Assembly: GCF_900105675.1 (NCBI RefSeq)
Contig: NZ_LT629786.1
Location: 5,518,001 to 5,582,000, forward strand
Length of the DNA: 64,000 nucleotides
Direction of reading: 5' to 3'
Origin: Pseudomonas synxantha
GTDB taxonomy: Bacteria > Pseudomonadota > Gammaproteobacteria > Pseudomonadales > Pseudomonadaceae
Part shown: positions 28,293-37,279 of the stretch, piece by piece
Numbering within the stretch: the stretch's first letter is position 1
Layout: each line of letters opens with the position of its first letter
Program-made: the position numbers and the translations under genes
Notes under the pieces: generated by a model
Database searches by the model: none
What the model was told of the DNA's origin: nothing
The model's input: only the letters and a program-made list of their open reading frames with translations

Positions 28293-30215
28293 ATGAGTAA
28301 AGCTGATGCATTCGCACAGGCAGGAAAAACTGCGGTGTTGCAGAACATCCACGGCACCCTGCAATTCCTGCAACGCTTCCCGCCATTCAACCAGATGGAG
28401 CAGGCGCACCTGGCGTTTCTGGTGGAACAGTGCCAACTGCGCTTCTACGGACCCGGCGACAGTATCCTCAAGCCATCGGGCGGCCCGGTCGAACACTTCT
28501 ATATCGTCAAGCAGGGCCGCGTAGTCGGCGAACGGCCTGACTCGCAAGAAACTACCTTTGAAATCACCACCGGCGAGTGTTTCCCCCTTGCTGCGTTGCT
28601 GGGTGAACGCGCCACCCGTACCGAACACAAGGCCGCCGAAGATACCTTCTGCCTGCAACTGAACAAGCCGGCCTTTATCAAGCTGTTCGCGCTTTCCAGC
28701 CCCTTTCGTGATTTCGCCCTGCGCGGTGTCAGCAGCCTGCTCGACCAGGTCAACCAGCAGGTACAGCAAAAAGCCGTGGAAACCCTCGGCACCCAATACT
28801 CGCTGAACACTCGATTGGGCGAATTGGCAATGCGCCACCCGGTCACCTGCAGCCCGCACACGCCGCTGTGTGAAGCGGTGACCTTGATGCACGAACAGCA
28901 GGTCGGCAGCATTGTGATCGTCGACCCGCACAAGGCGCCCCTGGGCATTTTTACCCTGCGTGATCTGCGCCAGGTGGTGGCCGATGGCACCAGCGATTTC
29001 AGCCAGGGCATTGAAGCTCATATGACCCAGGGGCCGTTTTCCTTGAGCCCGGACCACAGCGCTTTCGACGCGGCCATCGCCATGACCGAACGGCATATCG
29101 CCCACGTGTGCCTGGTCAAAGACCAGCGCCTATGTGGCGTGGTGTCCGAACGTGACCTGTTCTCCCTGCAACGTGTGGACCTGGTGCACCTGGCACGCAC
29201 CATCCGCAACGCGCCCAGGGTGGAAAACCTGGTGGCGATTCGCGGTGAAATCGGCCAGTTGGTGGAGCGCATGCTCGCCCATGGCGCGTCGTCCACCCAG
29301 ATCACCCACATCATTACGCTGCTCAACGACCACACCGTGTGCCGCGTGATCGAATTGACCCTCGCGGAAAAAGGCGACCCGGGTGTGCCGTTCAGTTGGT
29401 TGTGTTTCGGCAGCGAAGGTCGCCGCGAGCAAACGCTGTATACCGACCAGGACAACGGCATCCTGTTCGAGGCCAAGGACGCTGTCGAAGCTGCCGAAAT
29501 CCGTGGCCGCTTGCTGCCCCTGGCGCAGCACATCAACCAGAGCCTGGCGCTGTGCGGCTTCAGCCTGTGCAAGGGCAATATCATGGCCGGCAACCCCGAG
29601 CTGTGTTTGTCGCGAGTGGAGTGGGCGCGGCGCTTCGGCGCGTTTATCCGTGAAGCGACACCGGAAAACCTGCTGGGATCGAGCATCTATTTTGATTTGC
29701 GCGCGGTGTGGGGCGATGAGCGCGGCTGCGAGCAACTGCGCCAGGGCATTCTCGATCAGGTGGCGGATAACCGCTTGTTCCAGCGCATGTTGGCCGAAAA
29801 CGCTCTGCGCCAGCGCCCGCCGGTAGGGCGTTTGCGCGAGTTCGTGCTGACCCGCAAAGGGGGCGAGAAGGCTACCCTGGATCTCAAGGTGCAGGGCCTT
29901 ACACCATTCGTGGACGGTGCACGCCTGCTGGCACTGGCCAATGGCATCCATGCCAACAACACCCTGGAACGCTTGCGCCAGTTGGTGGCCAAGCAAGTGA
30001 TCGAGCCGCTGGATGGGGCGGCCTATGAAGAGGCCTATCACTTTATCCAGCAGACCCGTATGCAGCAGCACCAATTGCAGACCCGTGAAAACCTGCCCTA
30101 TTCCAACCGCGTCGACCCCGACAGCCTCAACCATCTGGACCGGCGCATCCTGCGTGAAGCCCTGCGCCAGGCCCAGCGCCTGCAAAGCAGCCTGACCTTG
30201 CGGTATCAACTGTGA
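28293..30215 (+). CDS. Cyclic-nucleotide-binding, CBS and DUF294 nucleotidyltransferase-like protein
   Basis: Domain order in the 640-residue product is a cNMP-binding-like domain (about 35-150, with GGPVEHFYIVKQGRVVGER), two CBS motifs (about 175-300, RHPVTCSPHTPLCEAV and HIAHVCLVKDQRLCGVVSERD), a GlnD-like DUF294 nucleotidyltransferase domain (CFGSEGRREQTLYTDQDNGI near residues 370-390) and a C-terminal DUF294 substrate-binding domain. The GSxxR and DxD-like residues are intact. Such proteins are thought to act as cytoplasmic sensors or transferases, some linked to acetate metabolism. The start at 28293 fits the family; the frame extends to 28194. Its stop overlaps the next gene by 4 nt. 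Confidence 0.87.
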   Translation: MSKADAFAQAGKTAVLQNIHGTLQFLQRFPPFNQMEQAHLAFLVEQCQLRFYGPGDSILKPSGGPVEHFYIVKQGRVVGERPDSQETTFEITTGECFPLAALLGERATRTEHKAAEDTFCLQLNKPAFIKLFALSSPFRDFALRGVSSLLDQVNQQVQQKAVETLGTQYSLNTRLGELAMRHPVTCSPHTPLCEAVTLMHEQQVGSIVIVDPHKAPLGIFTLRDLRQVVADGTSDFSQGIEAHMTQGPFSLSPDHSAFDAAIAMTERHIAHVCLVKDQRLCGVVSERDLFSLQRVDLVHLARTIRNAPRVENLVAIRGEIGQLVERMLAHGASSTQITHIITLLNDHTVCRVIELTLAEKGDPGVPFSWLCFGSEGRREQTLYTDQDNGILFEAKDAVEAAEIRGRLLPLAQHINQSLALCGFSLCKGNIMAGNPELCLSRVEWARRFGAFIREATPENLLGSSIYFDLRAVWGDERGCEQLRQGILDQVADNRLFQRMLAENALRQRPPVGRLREFVLTRKGGEKATLDLKVQGLTPFVDGARLLALANGIHANNTLERLRQLVAKQVIEPLDGAAYEEAYHFIQQTRMQQHQLQTRENLPYSNRVDPDSLNHLDRRILREALRQAQRLQSSLTLRYQL

Positions 30216-30919
30216 GTCTGTTCAGTTGGTGGCATAAGAAAAAACCTGGCCTGGATGCGGCGCAACAGCAGCGCCTGGCGCAATTACCCAAGCCTCGCGC
30301 CTTGGGCGACGGTTCGTTGCGCAGCCAGCGCTGGGTGGTGGTGGACCTGGAGACCAGCGGCCTGAACCTTAACCGTGACCAGGTGCTGTCCATCGGTGCC
30401 GTGGTCATCGAGGATGGTGCAGTGGATTTTTCCCAACTGTTTGAACGCACCCTGCAACGCACCGACACCAAACTCAGCCCCAGCGTGCTGATCCACGGGC
30501 TCGGCCCCAGCGCGATCGCTGCCGGCAGCGACCCGGCCGAGGCGCTGCTGGATTTCATGACGTTTGTCGGCGACAGCCCATTGCTGGCCTTCCATGCGCC
30601 CTTCGATCAACACATGCTGGGCCGGGCGCTCAAGGACAGCCTGAATTATCGACTGGCCCATCCCGTTCTGGATGTAGCCGACCTGGCCCCTCTGTTGTGC
30701 CCCGACGTCACGCTGCGCGAAGCCGGCCTGGACGACTGGCTCAACCACTTCAAGCTTCAGGCAGGCGAACGCCATCACGCCAGCGCCGACGCACTGGCCA
30801 CGGCGGAGCTGATGCTGATCCTGTTCAGCCGTGCCAGGCAGCAGCAGATCGACACGCCCCATGCCCTGCAAGAGCGTTTGGCCCAATGGAAACGCCGCCA
30901 ACAAGCGCCATCCTTTTAA
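30212..30919 (+). CDS. DnaQ-like 3'-5' exonuclease
   Basis: The 235-residue protein is a DEDD-family exonuclease. Exo I is VVVDLETSGLNLNRD, Exo II is LLAFHAPFDQHMLG and Exo III is ERHHASADALATAELM, with the DEDDh histidine in HHASAD. It starts at a GTG overlapping the stop of the DUF294 gene (GTGA), so the two are translationally coupled. It resembles the epsilon-type exonuclease that accompanies DUF294/CBS proteins in Pseudomonas; whether it processes DNA, RNA or nucleotides is not known. Confidence 0.87.
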   Translation: MSLFSWWHKKKPGLDAAQQQRLAQLPKPRALGDGSLRSQRWVVVDLETSGLNLNRDQVLSIGAVVIEDGAVDFSQLFERTLQRTDTKLSPSVLIHGLGPSAIAAGSDPAEALLDFMTFVGDSPLLAFHAPFDQHMLGRALKDSLNYRLAHPVLDVADLAPLLCPDVTLREAGLDDWLNHFKLQAGERHHASADALATAELMLILFSRARQQQIDTPHALQERLAQWKRRQQAPSF

Positions 30920-30970
30920 TGGCATCCCGACAGACGCCAATTGCACCCACCTCACGCCTCTGACACAATC

Positions 30971-30989
30971 GCGAATAATTCTCGTTAGT
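30971..30989. promoter_or_regulatory. Candidate Fur box upstream of the fecI-like gene
   Basis: GCGAATAATTCTCGTTAGT matches 11 of 19 positions of the Fur consensus and contains the common AATNATTCTC core. It lies about 30-47 nt before the sigma-factor start, a typical place for iron control of a FecI-type sigma factor. Confidence 0.45.
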
Positions 30990-31017
30990 TAAAGCCCCTT
31001 ATTTATTCGGTGATGCC

Positions 31018-31536
31018 GTGTCGTCGGTCCAGACCCCACACAGTGAGCTTGTTGGCGCGTTGTATCGCGACCATCGCGGCTGGCTGTTGGCCTGGCTGCG
31101 GCGCAATGTGGCATGTCCAAGCCGCGCCGAAGACCTCAGCCAGGACACCTTCATGCGCCTGCTGGGCCGGGATGAGCTGCGCGAACCCCGCGAACCCCGC
31201 GCGTTCCTAGTGGCCATTGCCAAGGGCTTGCTGTTCGACTATTTCCGCCGCGCCGCACTGGAACAGGCCTACCTCACCGAGTTGATGCTGATCCCGGAAA
31301 GCGAACACCCTTCGCCGCAAGAGCAGCACCTGATCCTCGAAGACCTCAAGGCCATCGACCGCCTGCTCGGCAGGCTGTCGAGCAAGGCTCGCGCCGCTTT
31401 CCTCTATAACCGTCTCGACGGCCTGGGCCATGCAGAAATCGCCCGGCGCCTCGGTGTGTCGGTGCCCCGCGTGCGCCAGTACCTTGCCCAGGGCATTCGC
31501 CAGTGCTACATCGCGCTGTACGGCGAGCCGTCGTGA
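31018..31536 (+). CDS. FecI-family ECF sigma factor (iron starvation)
   Basis: The 172-residue protein has sigma region 2 (LYRDHRGWLLAWLRRNVACPSRAEDLSQDTF in two blocks) and region 4 (FLYNRLDGLGHAEIARRLGVSV, then RVRQYLAQGIRQCY). It should direct RNA polymerase to the TonB receptor gene when the outer-membrane signal is received. I use the GTG at 31018; the ATG at 31013 is in another frame. The stop overlaps the GTG of the FecR gene, so the pair is coupled. Its target is most likely the receptor gene two ORFs downstream. Confidence 0.92.
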   Translation: MSSVQTPHSELVGALYRDHRGWLLAWLRRNVACPSRAEDLSQDTFMRLLGRDELREPREPRAFLVAIAKGLLFDYFRRAALEQAYLTELMLIPESEHPSPQEQHLILEDLKAIDRLLGRLSSKARAAFLYNRLDGLGHAEIARRLGVSVPRVRQYLAQGIRQCYIALYGEPS

Positions 31537-32501
31537 CCGCCGTCAGTGCCAAACCGGTGTCAGCGCGGGTGCTGGATGCCGCGATTGCCTGGCAACTGTC
31601 CCTCGACTCGGGCGACGGCAGCGCGGTGGAACGCGAAGAGTTCGCCAAATGGCTGGCCAGCGATGAGGAACATGCCCGCGCCTGGCGCCAATTGGGCATG
31701 CTCGACCAGCGTTTCAGCGTGGCCTCGGGCCCGGCGCGGGCGGCATTGCTGCAATCGCGCCAAGGCATTCGCCAACGCGTGCGCAAGCTGGGCCGTGGCC
31801 TGGCGAGCATTGTGCTGGTGTGCGGCCTGGCGCTGTTTGCCGGCGAGCGGTACGTGCCGATCCACTATTGGCTGGCAGACCAGCGCACCGCCACCGGCGA
31901 GCAACGCACACTGAAACTGGCAGACGGCACGCAGATCAACCTCAACACCCATAGCGCCATTGATGTGCGCTTCGATGAAAAACGCCGGTTGATTGTGTTG
32001 CAGGAAGGCGAAATCCTCGTCGAAACCGGCCATGACGATGCACGCCCGTTCTATGTGCAAACCCGCGACGGCAGCCTGCGAGCGCTGGGCACGCGGTTTA
32101 TCGTCAAGCGCGAAGACGAGGCCACGCGCCTGAGCGTATTGCAGTCCGCCGTGGCCGCCCAGCCTACGGCACTGCATCAGGAACAGGTGTTCAAGGCCGG
32201 CCAGCAGGTGCTGATGCGCAGCGACGGCCTGGGCCCGACATCGGCTGTCACCCCGGCCTCCGATGCCTGGACCCGCGGCATGCTGGTGGTCGACAACGCC
32301 CGCCTGGGGGATGTGGTCAATGAACTGAGTCGCTACCGCGCCGGCTACCTGGGTGTGGATAACGACGTGGCCGAGCTGCGTATCACCGGCAGCTTCCCCT
32401 TGCACGACACCACCCTGGCGTTGAACGCGCTGCTGCCGACCTTGCCCGTGCAGATCAAGCAGCACACGCCGTGGTGGGTGACCGTAGCTGCCAAGCCTTA
32501 G
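31533..32501 (+). CDS. FecR-family anti-sigma/sigma regulator
   Basis: The 322-residue protein has an N-terminal cytoplasmic DUF4880-like domain (AIAWQLSLDSG, then FAKWLASDEEHARAWRQL), one membrane segment near residues 90-108 (ASIVLVCGLALFAG) and a periplasmic FecR domain (LADGTQINLNTHSAIDVRF, then ILVETG). It carries the signal from the receptor STN domain to the sigma factor. The GTG start at 31533 overlaps the stop of the sigma gene; the frame is open to 31503 but that extension lies inside the upstream gene. A REPIN separates it from the receptor gene. Confidence 0.92.
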   Translation: MTAVSAKPVSARVLDAAIAWQLSLDSGDGSAVEREEFAKWLASDEEHARAWRQLGMLDQRFSVASGPARAALLQSRQGIRQRVRKLGRGLASIVLVCGLALFAGERYVPIHYWLADQRTATGEQRTLKLADGTQINLNTHSAIDVRFDEKRRLIVLQEGEILVETGHDDARPFYVQTRDGSLRALGTRFIVKREDEATRLSVLQSAVAAQPTALHQEQVFKAGQQVLMRSDGLGPTSAVTPASDAWTRGMLVVDNARLGDVVNELSRYRAGYLGVDNDVAELRITGSFPLHDTTLALNALLPTLPVQIKQHTPWWVTVAAKP

Positions 32502-32526
32502 ATTCTGTGGTGACTGGGCAATCGCC

Positions 32527-32598
32527 ATCGGGGGCAAGCCCCCTCCCACATCGGACGGTATTCACATATCCAAAATGTGGGAGGGGCTTGCTCCCGAT
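32527..32598. repeat. REPIN, inward-arm type, 72 bp
   Basis: ATCGGGGGCAAGCCCCCTC is paired with its inverted copy GAGGGGCTTGCTCCCGAT. It sits between the FecR gene and the receptor gene and could separate their expression by stabilising the upstream mRNA. Confidence 0.88.
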
Positions 32599-32707
32599 GA
32601 GGCCCTGAAACGCACCGCAAAAAAATAGTTTCACCCGGCCCTATCACTTTCCGCTTCTCGTTCGGCACCTAGGCAATTGAGAAATATTTCCATTCAGGAG
32701 CCGCCTT

Positions 32708-35137
32708 ATGTCCCGCACGCTAGACACCCTGTTGCGCCCCAGCCTGTTAGCCCTGGCCATCGCCCTCGGCACCCCGCTGACCAGCACCGCACTGGCCGCT
32801 GCTGAACAAGCCTCCAGCATGCGTGCCTACAACCTGCCGGCCGCGCCATTGGCCGCCACCCTGAACCAGATCGCCAGCCAGGCCGGCCTGGCGCTGACCC
32901 TCAACCCGACACTCGCCGCCGGCAAGACCTCGGCCCCGGTCAAGGGCCAGTTCGATGCGCAGGGCGCGTTGCGTGAAGCGTTGCGCGGTACTGGCTTGCA
33001 GTTGGAACAAAGCAGTGCGGGCACTTACACCTTGGTGCCGGTTCCGGAAGGCGTCGTCGCCTTGCCGACTACCAATATCACCGGCCAGGACAGCTATGAG
33101 AGCGCTTGGGGCCCGGTGGAGGGCTACCTCGCAAAGCGCACCGCCGCCGGCACCAAGACCGATACAGCGTTGGTCGAGGCACCGCGCTCGATCTCGGTGG
33201 CCACCCGCGAGCAGATGCAGGACCGTAACGTCCAGAACCTGGACGACGCAGTCAAATACATGCCCGGCATCGTGTCCGCCAGCTACGGCAGCGACACCCG
33301 TTACGACTGGATGCGCGTACGCGGCTTCGAGCCGACGCAATTCCTCGATGGCCTGCCGCTGCCACGCGGGGTGTATGCCAACCCTAAAGCCGAAACGTGG
33401 AATCTGGATCGCCTCGCCTTGCTGCGCGGCCCGGCCTCGTCGGTCTACGGCCAGACCCCACCGGGCGGCCTGCTGGACATGGTCAGCCGTCGTCCCGGCG
33501 CCGAACAGAGCAGCGCCATCCAGGTGCAATACGGCAGCGACAATTATCGCCAGATCAACTTCGCCAGCACCGGCAAGATTGATGACGAAGGCCAGTTTCT
33601 CTATGGCCTCAGCGGCGTGGTACGTGATGCCGGTACGCAGGTCGACCATATCGACAACAAACGCTACAACATCGCGCCCAGCCTGACCTGGAACATCGAT
33701 ACCGATACCAAGCTGACCTTGCTGTCGCAGTTCACCCGTGACGATACCGGTGCCACCAGCCAGTTTCTGCCGATAGTCGGCACCAAGATCAAGTCGCCAC
33801 TGGGTGACGTTTCGCATCATAAGAACCTGGGCGATCCGGATTACGAGTTCTACGACCGTACCTATTACGCACTCGGCTACGCATTCGAGCACCGTTTTAA
33901 CGATACCTGGCAGTTCAAACAGAATCTTCGTTACACCAAATCAGAATTGTCGTTCCAGCAATTAACCGTAGGTGCCTATGGCTGGGCGCCGGTGGACGCT
34001 GCGGGCAATATCGACCGCTCGTCGACCAATGTGGACGAGAACATCGGACAATTGGCGGTAGATAACAACTTTCAGGCCGATTTCGCCACCGGTGACGTCA
34101 CCCACACCCTTCTGCTCGGACTGGACCACCAGCGTACCGATACCTCGTACTTGTCGATTTACGGGCAGGCCGGAAGAGTCAACATCTTCAACCCGGTCAA
34201 CACCACGCCGGTTGAACGCCCCGCACGCTCCGGCGCTTTCTACGACTACAACCAGAAAACCATCCAGACCGGCCTCTACGTCCAGGACCAGATGGCTCTT
34301 GATAACTGGCGCCTGACCCTGGGCGGCCGTGAAGACTGGGTGCACCAAGGCACCACGTACTTCAACAAAAACGACGCGACCAATACTGACCGCAGCAAGA
34401 ATTTCAGCGGTAATGCGGCACTGAGCTACGTGTTCGACTCGGGCTTCGTACCGTATATCTCCTACGCCGAATCTTTCCAGCCGGCGAGCAATGCCAGCGC
34501 TTCACCTACAGAGTCCTATAAACCCACCGAGGGCAAGCAGTGGGAATTGGGGATCAAATACCAACCGCCGGGCTCGAACACGCTGCTCAGTGCCGCGGTG
34601 TATGACCTGACCCAGAAGAACGTTCTGGTCAGCAGTTTCCAGTCCGGTGGAGTGTCTGTCACCGACCAGACCGGCGAAGTGAAGGTCAAAGGCCTGGAGC
34701 TGGAAGCCATCTCTGACGTCACCGAAAACCTCAAGGTGATCGCGGCGTATACCCTGGCCAAATCCGAAGTGCAAAGAGGCGACTTCAAAGGCAACCGCCT
34801 GCAACTGATGCCCAACCAGCAAGCATCCCTGTGGACCGACTACACCTGGCACACTGGCGCGCTCGACGGTTTCGGCATTGGTTTTGGCGCCCGCTACACC
34901 GGCAATACCTACGGCGACCAGGCCAATACCTGGGCCGGCAAAGCCAACGCCTACACGGTGTTCGACGGCACCGTGCACTACGACCTCGGCCGCCTGGACA
35001 ATAGCCTCAAGGGGGCGTCGGTAAAAGTGAACGCGACCAACCTGTTCAACAAGGATTACATTTCCACCTGCGACGGTTCCTACTGCTACTTCGGCGACCA
35101 ACGCAGCGTAGTCGCCAGCGCCACGTACCAGTGGTAA
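32708..35137 (+). CDS. TonB-dependent siderophore receptor with STN signalling domain
   Basis: The 809-residue precursor has a signal peptide (about residues 1-31, ending TALAAA), an N-terminal secretin/TonB STN domain (about 45-110) that contacts FecR, a plug domain (about 140-260, with APRSISVATREQM and LLRGPASSVYGQTPPGG) and a beta-barrel ending in Trp, as expected for outer-membrane insertion. A CDGSYCYFGD segment near the C-terminus is common in FhuA/FoxA-type hydroxamate receptors, so ferrichrome or ferrioxamine is a reasonable substrate guess. CAGGAG precedes the ATG. With the upstream sigma/anti-sigma pair it forms a complete cell-surface signalling system. Confidence 0.93.
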   Translation: MSRTLDTLLRPSLLALAIALGTPLTSTALAAAEQASSMRAYNLPAAPLAATLNQIASQAGLALTLNPTLAAGKTSAPVKGQFDAQGALREALRGTGLQLEQSSAGTYTLVPVPEGVVALPTTNITGQDSYESAWGPVEGYLAKRTAAGTKTDTALVEAPRSISVATREQMQDRNVQNLDDAVKYMPGIVSASYGSDTRYDWMRVRGFEPTQFLDGLPLPRGVYANPKAETWNLDRLALLRGPASSVYGQTPPGGLLDMVSRRPGAEQSSAIQVQYGSDNYRQINFASTGKIDDEGQFLYGLSGVVRDAGTQVDHIDNKRYNIAPSLTWNIDTDTKLTLLSQFTRDDTGATSQFLPIVGTKIKSPLGDVSHHKNLGDPDYEFYDRTYYALGYAFEHRFNDTWQFKQNLRYTKSELSFQQLTVGAYGWAPVDAAGNIDRSSTNVDENIGQLAVDNNFQADFATGDVTHTLLLGLDHQRTDTSYLSIYGQAGRVNIFNPVNTTPVERPARSGAFYDYNQKTIQTGLYVQDQMALDNWRLTLGGREDWVHQGTTYFNKNDATNTDRSKNFSGNAALSYVFDSGFVPYISYAESFQPASNASASPTESYKPTEGKQWELGIKYQPPGSNTLLSAAVYDLTQKNVLVSSFQSGGVSVTDQTGEVKVKGLELEAISDVTENLKVIAAYTLAKSEVQRGDFKGNRLQLMPNQQASLWTDYTWHTGALDGFGIGFGARYTGNTYGDQANTWAGKANAYTVFDGTVHYDLGRLDNSLKGASVKVNATNLFNKDYISTCDGSYCYFGDQRSVVASATYQW

Positions 35138-35151
35138 TCGCTTGAGTTAAC

Positions 35152-35181
35152 CACCAGGCCGTCACCGTGGCGGCCTTGGTG
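35152..35181. other. Hairpin between receptor and PepSY genes
   Basis: CACCAGGCCG and CGGCCTTGGTG can pair with one bulge around a short loop. No T-run follows, so it may lower read-through into the PepSY gene or protect the receptor mRNA. Confidence 0.35.
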
Positions 35182-35198
35182 TGTCTGAAGGCTAGAAA

Positions 35199-36302
35199 AT
35201 GAAAAGCAAAACCATCCGCCGCTGGTCCTTCATCCACACCTGGACCAGCCTGATCTGCACCGTATTCCTGCTGCTGCTCGCCCTCACTGGCCTGCCGCTG
35301 GTGTTCCACCATGAGATCGACCATCTGCTGGGCAACGAGCCCGAGTTGGCGCAGATGCCCGCCGATACTCCCCGGCTCAACCTTGAGCAGCTTGTGGCCA
35401 AGGCCCAGGCTCATCGTCCCGGCGAGGCCATGCAGTACCTGGCCTGGGACGAAGACGACAAGAATGGCGTGATCGCGATCATGGCGGCCACGGCAGGCAC
35501 CGAGCCGAATTCGTCCCATACCTTCATGCTCGATGCCCGAACCGGCGAAACGGTCGAAATGCCCTCGGCCAATGGCGGCCTTACCCTGTTCCTGCTGCGC
35601 CTGCATGTGGATATGTTCGCCGGCCTGCCGGGCAAGTTGCTGCTGGCATTCATGGGTATTCTGTTTGTGCTGGCGATTATTTCGGGCACGGTGTTGTACC
35701 TGCCGTTCATGCGCCGCTTGAAATTCGCCACCGTGCGCCAGGACAAGTCCACCCGCCTGCGCTGGCTCGACCTGCACAACCTGATCGGCGTAGTCACCCT
35801 GACCTGGGCGCTGGTCGTGGGCGTGACCGGCGTGATCAGTGCCTGCGCCGACCTGCTCATCGCCGCCTGGCGTCAGGACAGCCTCAGCGCCATGGTCGAA
35901 CCCTACAAGAACGCCGCGCCGCTGACCCATCGCGCACCGGCCACCGAACTGCTGAGCATTGCTGCCAGAGCCGCGCCCGGTATGGAACCGGACTTTATCG
36001 CCTTCCCCGGCACGCGTTTTTCCAGTGAACACCACTACGCCGTGTTCATGAAGGGCAGCACCCACCTGACTTCCCATCTGCTCACGCCAGTGCTGATAGA
36101 CGCCAGCACCCTGGCCGTTACCGCCATCGCCGAACGACCGTGGTACATGGACGCCATGGGTTTGTCCCAACCGTTGCACTTCGGTGATTACGGCGGCATG
36201 CCGATGAAGATCCTGTGGGCGGTGCTGGATGTGCTGACCATCGTAGTACTGGTAAGCGGGATTTACCTGTGGATCGTGCGGCGCAAGGCGGCCAAGGTAT
36301 GA
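35199..36302 (+). CDS. PepSY-associated membrane protein (PiuB-like)
   Basis: The 367-residue protein begins with a hydrophobic segment (HTWTSLICTVFLLLLALTG, about residues 11-30), has two further central membrane segments (LLAFMGILFVLAIISGTVLY; NLIGVVTLTWALVVGVTG) and one near the C-terminus. PepSY_TM proteins of this type follow siderophore receptors and are thought to help release or reduce iron in the periplasm or inner membrane. The conserved family His residues (HTW, HHE, LHVD, LDLHN) could bind heme or metal. The next gene overlaps by 4 nt. Confidence 0.88.
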   Translation: MKSKTIRRWSFIHTWTSLICTVFLLLLALTGLPLVFHHEIDHLLGNEPELAQMPADTPRLNLEQLVAKAQAHRPGEAMQYLAWDEDDKNGVIAIMAATAGTEPNSSHTFMLDARTGETVEMPSANGGLTLFLLRLHVDMFAGLPGKLLLAFMGILFVLAIISGTVLYLPFMRRLKFATVRQDKSTRLRWLDLHNLIGVVTLTWALVVGVTGVISACADLLIAAWRQDSLSAMVEPYKNAAPLTHRAPATELLSIAARAAPGMEPDFIAFPGTRFSSEHHYAVFMKGSTHLTSHLLTPVLIDASTLAVTAIAERPWYMDAMGLSQPLHFGDYGGMPMKILWAVLDVLTIVVLVSGIYLWIVRRKAAKV

Positions 36303-36481
36303 AGCCGCGGCAGTCGAATTTCTGGAAGGTGTTTGGCCTACCAATGGGGATTGGCCTGCTCAGTGCCGCAGGGTTGTTTGCGGCGCTGCTGGGGGATGGG
36401 GTGTGGGATTCGTTGAGTTGGGTGGGGTTAGGCATACCTGCTGCCATTGGTACCTTGGCGTTGTGCAAGCGGCGCGGCTGA
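36299..36481 (+). CDS. Small two-helix membrane protein in the iron operon
   Basis: The 60-residue product starts at ATG overlapping the stop of the PepSY gene (ATGA). It has two hydrophobic helices (FGLPMGIGLLSAAGLFAALL and a second near residues 37-55) and a basic C-terminus (CKRRG), so it should sit in the inner membrane. Its stop lies at the first base of a REPIN arm. The function is unknown. Position suggests an accessory to the PepSY protein. Confidence 0.75.
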   Translation: MKPRQSNFWKVFGLPMGIGLLSAAGLFAALLGDGVWDSLSWVGLGIPAAIGTLALCKRRG

Positions 36482-36568
36482 GGGCCTCATCGGGGGCAAG
36501 CCCCCTCCCACATTTGACTTGTGAACGCCGTCCACTGTGGGAGGGGGCTTGCCCCCGATGAGGCCCTC
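36480..36568. repeat. REPIN, inward-arm type, with extended outer arms
   Basis: The core 36489-36559 (71 bp) is flanked by matching outer arms GAGGGCCTC and GAGGCCCTC, giving a longer perfect palindrome. It directly follows the small membrane-protein gene and overlaps its stop codon. Confidence 0.9.
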
Positions 36569-36644
36569 AGGATCACTAAAAATCCCCCTCGCCAGCCACT
36601 GCGCAAGCATCTACGCTAGCCACAGTCCATTTCGAGGAATGCCC

Positions 36645-37274
36645 ATGTCCGCCCCCAGCATGACCTTGTTCCACAACCCCGCTTCACCCTTCGTACGCAA
36701 AGTCCGCGTGCTGCTGATCGAGACCGGCCAGCAGGACCGCGTGGCCCTGCACGCTTGCCTGCCGACCCCGGTCAACCCGGATGCCCAAGTGGTGCAAGGC
36801 AACCCCGTGGGCAAGATCCCGGCCCTGCGCCTGGCAGACGGTTCGGTGCTGCACGACAGCCGGGTGATCCTCGATTACTTCGATCACCAGCACGTCGGCA
36901 ACCCGCTGATCCCCCGCGATGGTTCGGCCCGCTGGCGGCGCCTGACCCTGGCCTCGATGGCCGACGGCATCATGGACGCCGCCGTGCTGGTGCGTTACGA
37001 GACCGCCATGCGTCCGGTGGAAAAACACTGGGACCAATGGCTGAATGAACAGCGCAACAAGATCCGTCGTGCCCTTGCCGAGCTGGAACAGGACGCGATT
37101 GCCGAACTGGCCAGCCACTTCGACATCGCCGCCATCAGCGTGGCCTGTGCCCTGGGTTACCTGGACTTCCGCCACCCGGACCTGCAATGGCGCACGGATA
37201 ACCCCAAGCTCGCCGCCTGGTACGCCGAGGTCAGCCAGCGGCCTTCGATGCTGCAGACCCAGCCGCCCATCTAA
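36645..37274 (+). CDS. Glutathione S-transferase-like protein
   Basis: The 209-residue protein has a thioredoxin-like N-terminal domain (MTLFHNPASPFVRKVRVLLIE, then NPVGKIPALRLADGSVLHDSRVI with the cis-Pro and the Asp-Ser glutathione site) and a helical C-terminal domain. The SPF/S-rich start suggests a Ser-type enzyme. It may conjugate or reduce small electrophiles in the cytoplasm; the substrate is unknown. I chose the ATG at 36645 because GAGGA lies 6 nt upstream; the ATG at 36639 touches the GAGGA. REPINs flank the gene on both sides. Confidence 0.88.
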   Translation: MSAPSMTLFHNPASPFVRKVRVLLIETGQQDRVALHACLPTPVNPDAQVVQGNPVGKIPALRLADGSVLHDSRVILDYFDHQHVGNPLIPRDGSARWRRLTLASMADGIMDAAVLVRYETAMRPVEKHWDQWLNEQRNKIRRALAELEQDAIAELASHFDIAAISVACALGYLDFRHPDLQWRTDNPKLAAWYAEVSQRPSMLQTQPPI

Positions 37275-37279
37275 ACCTT

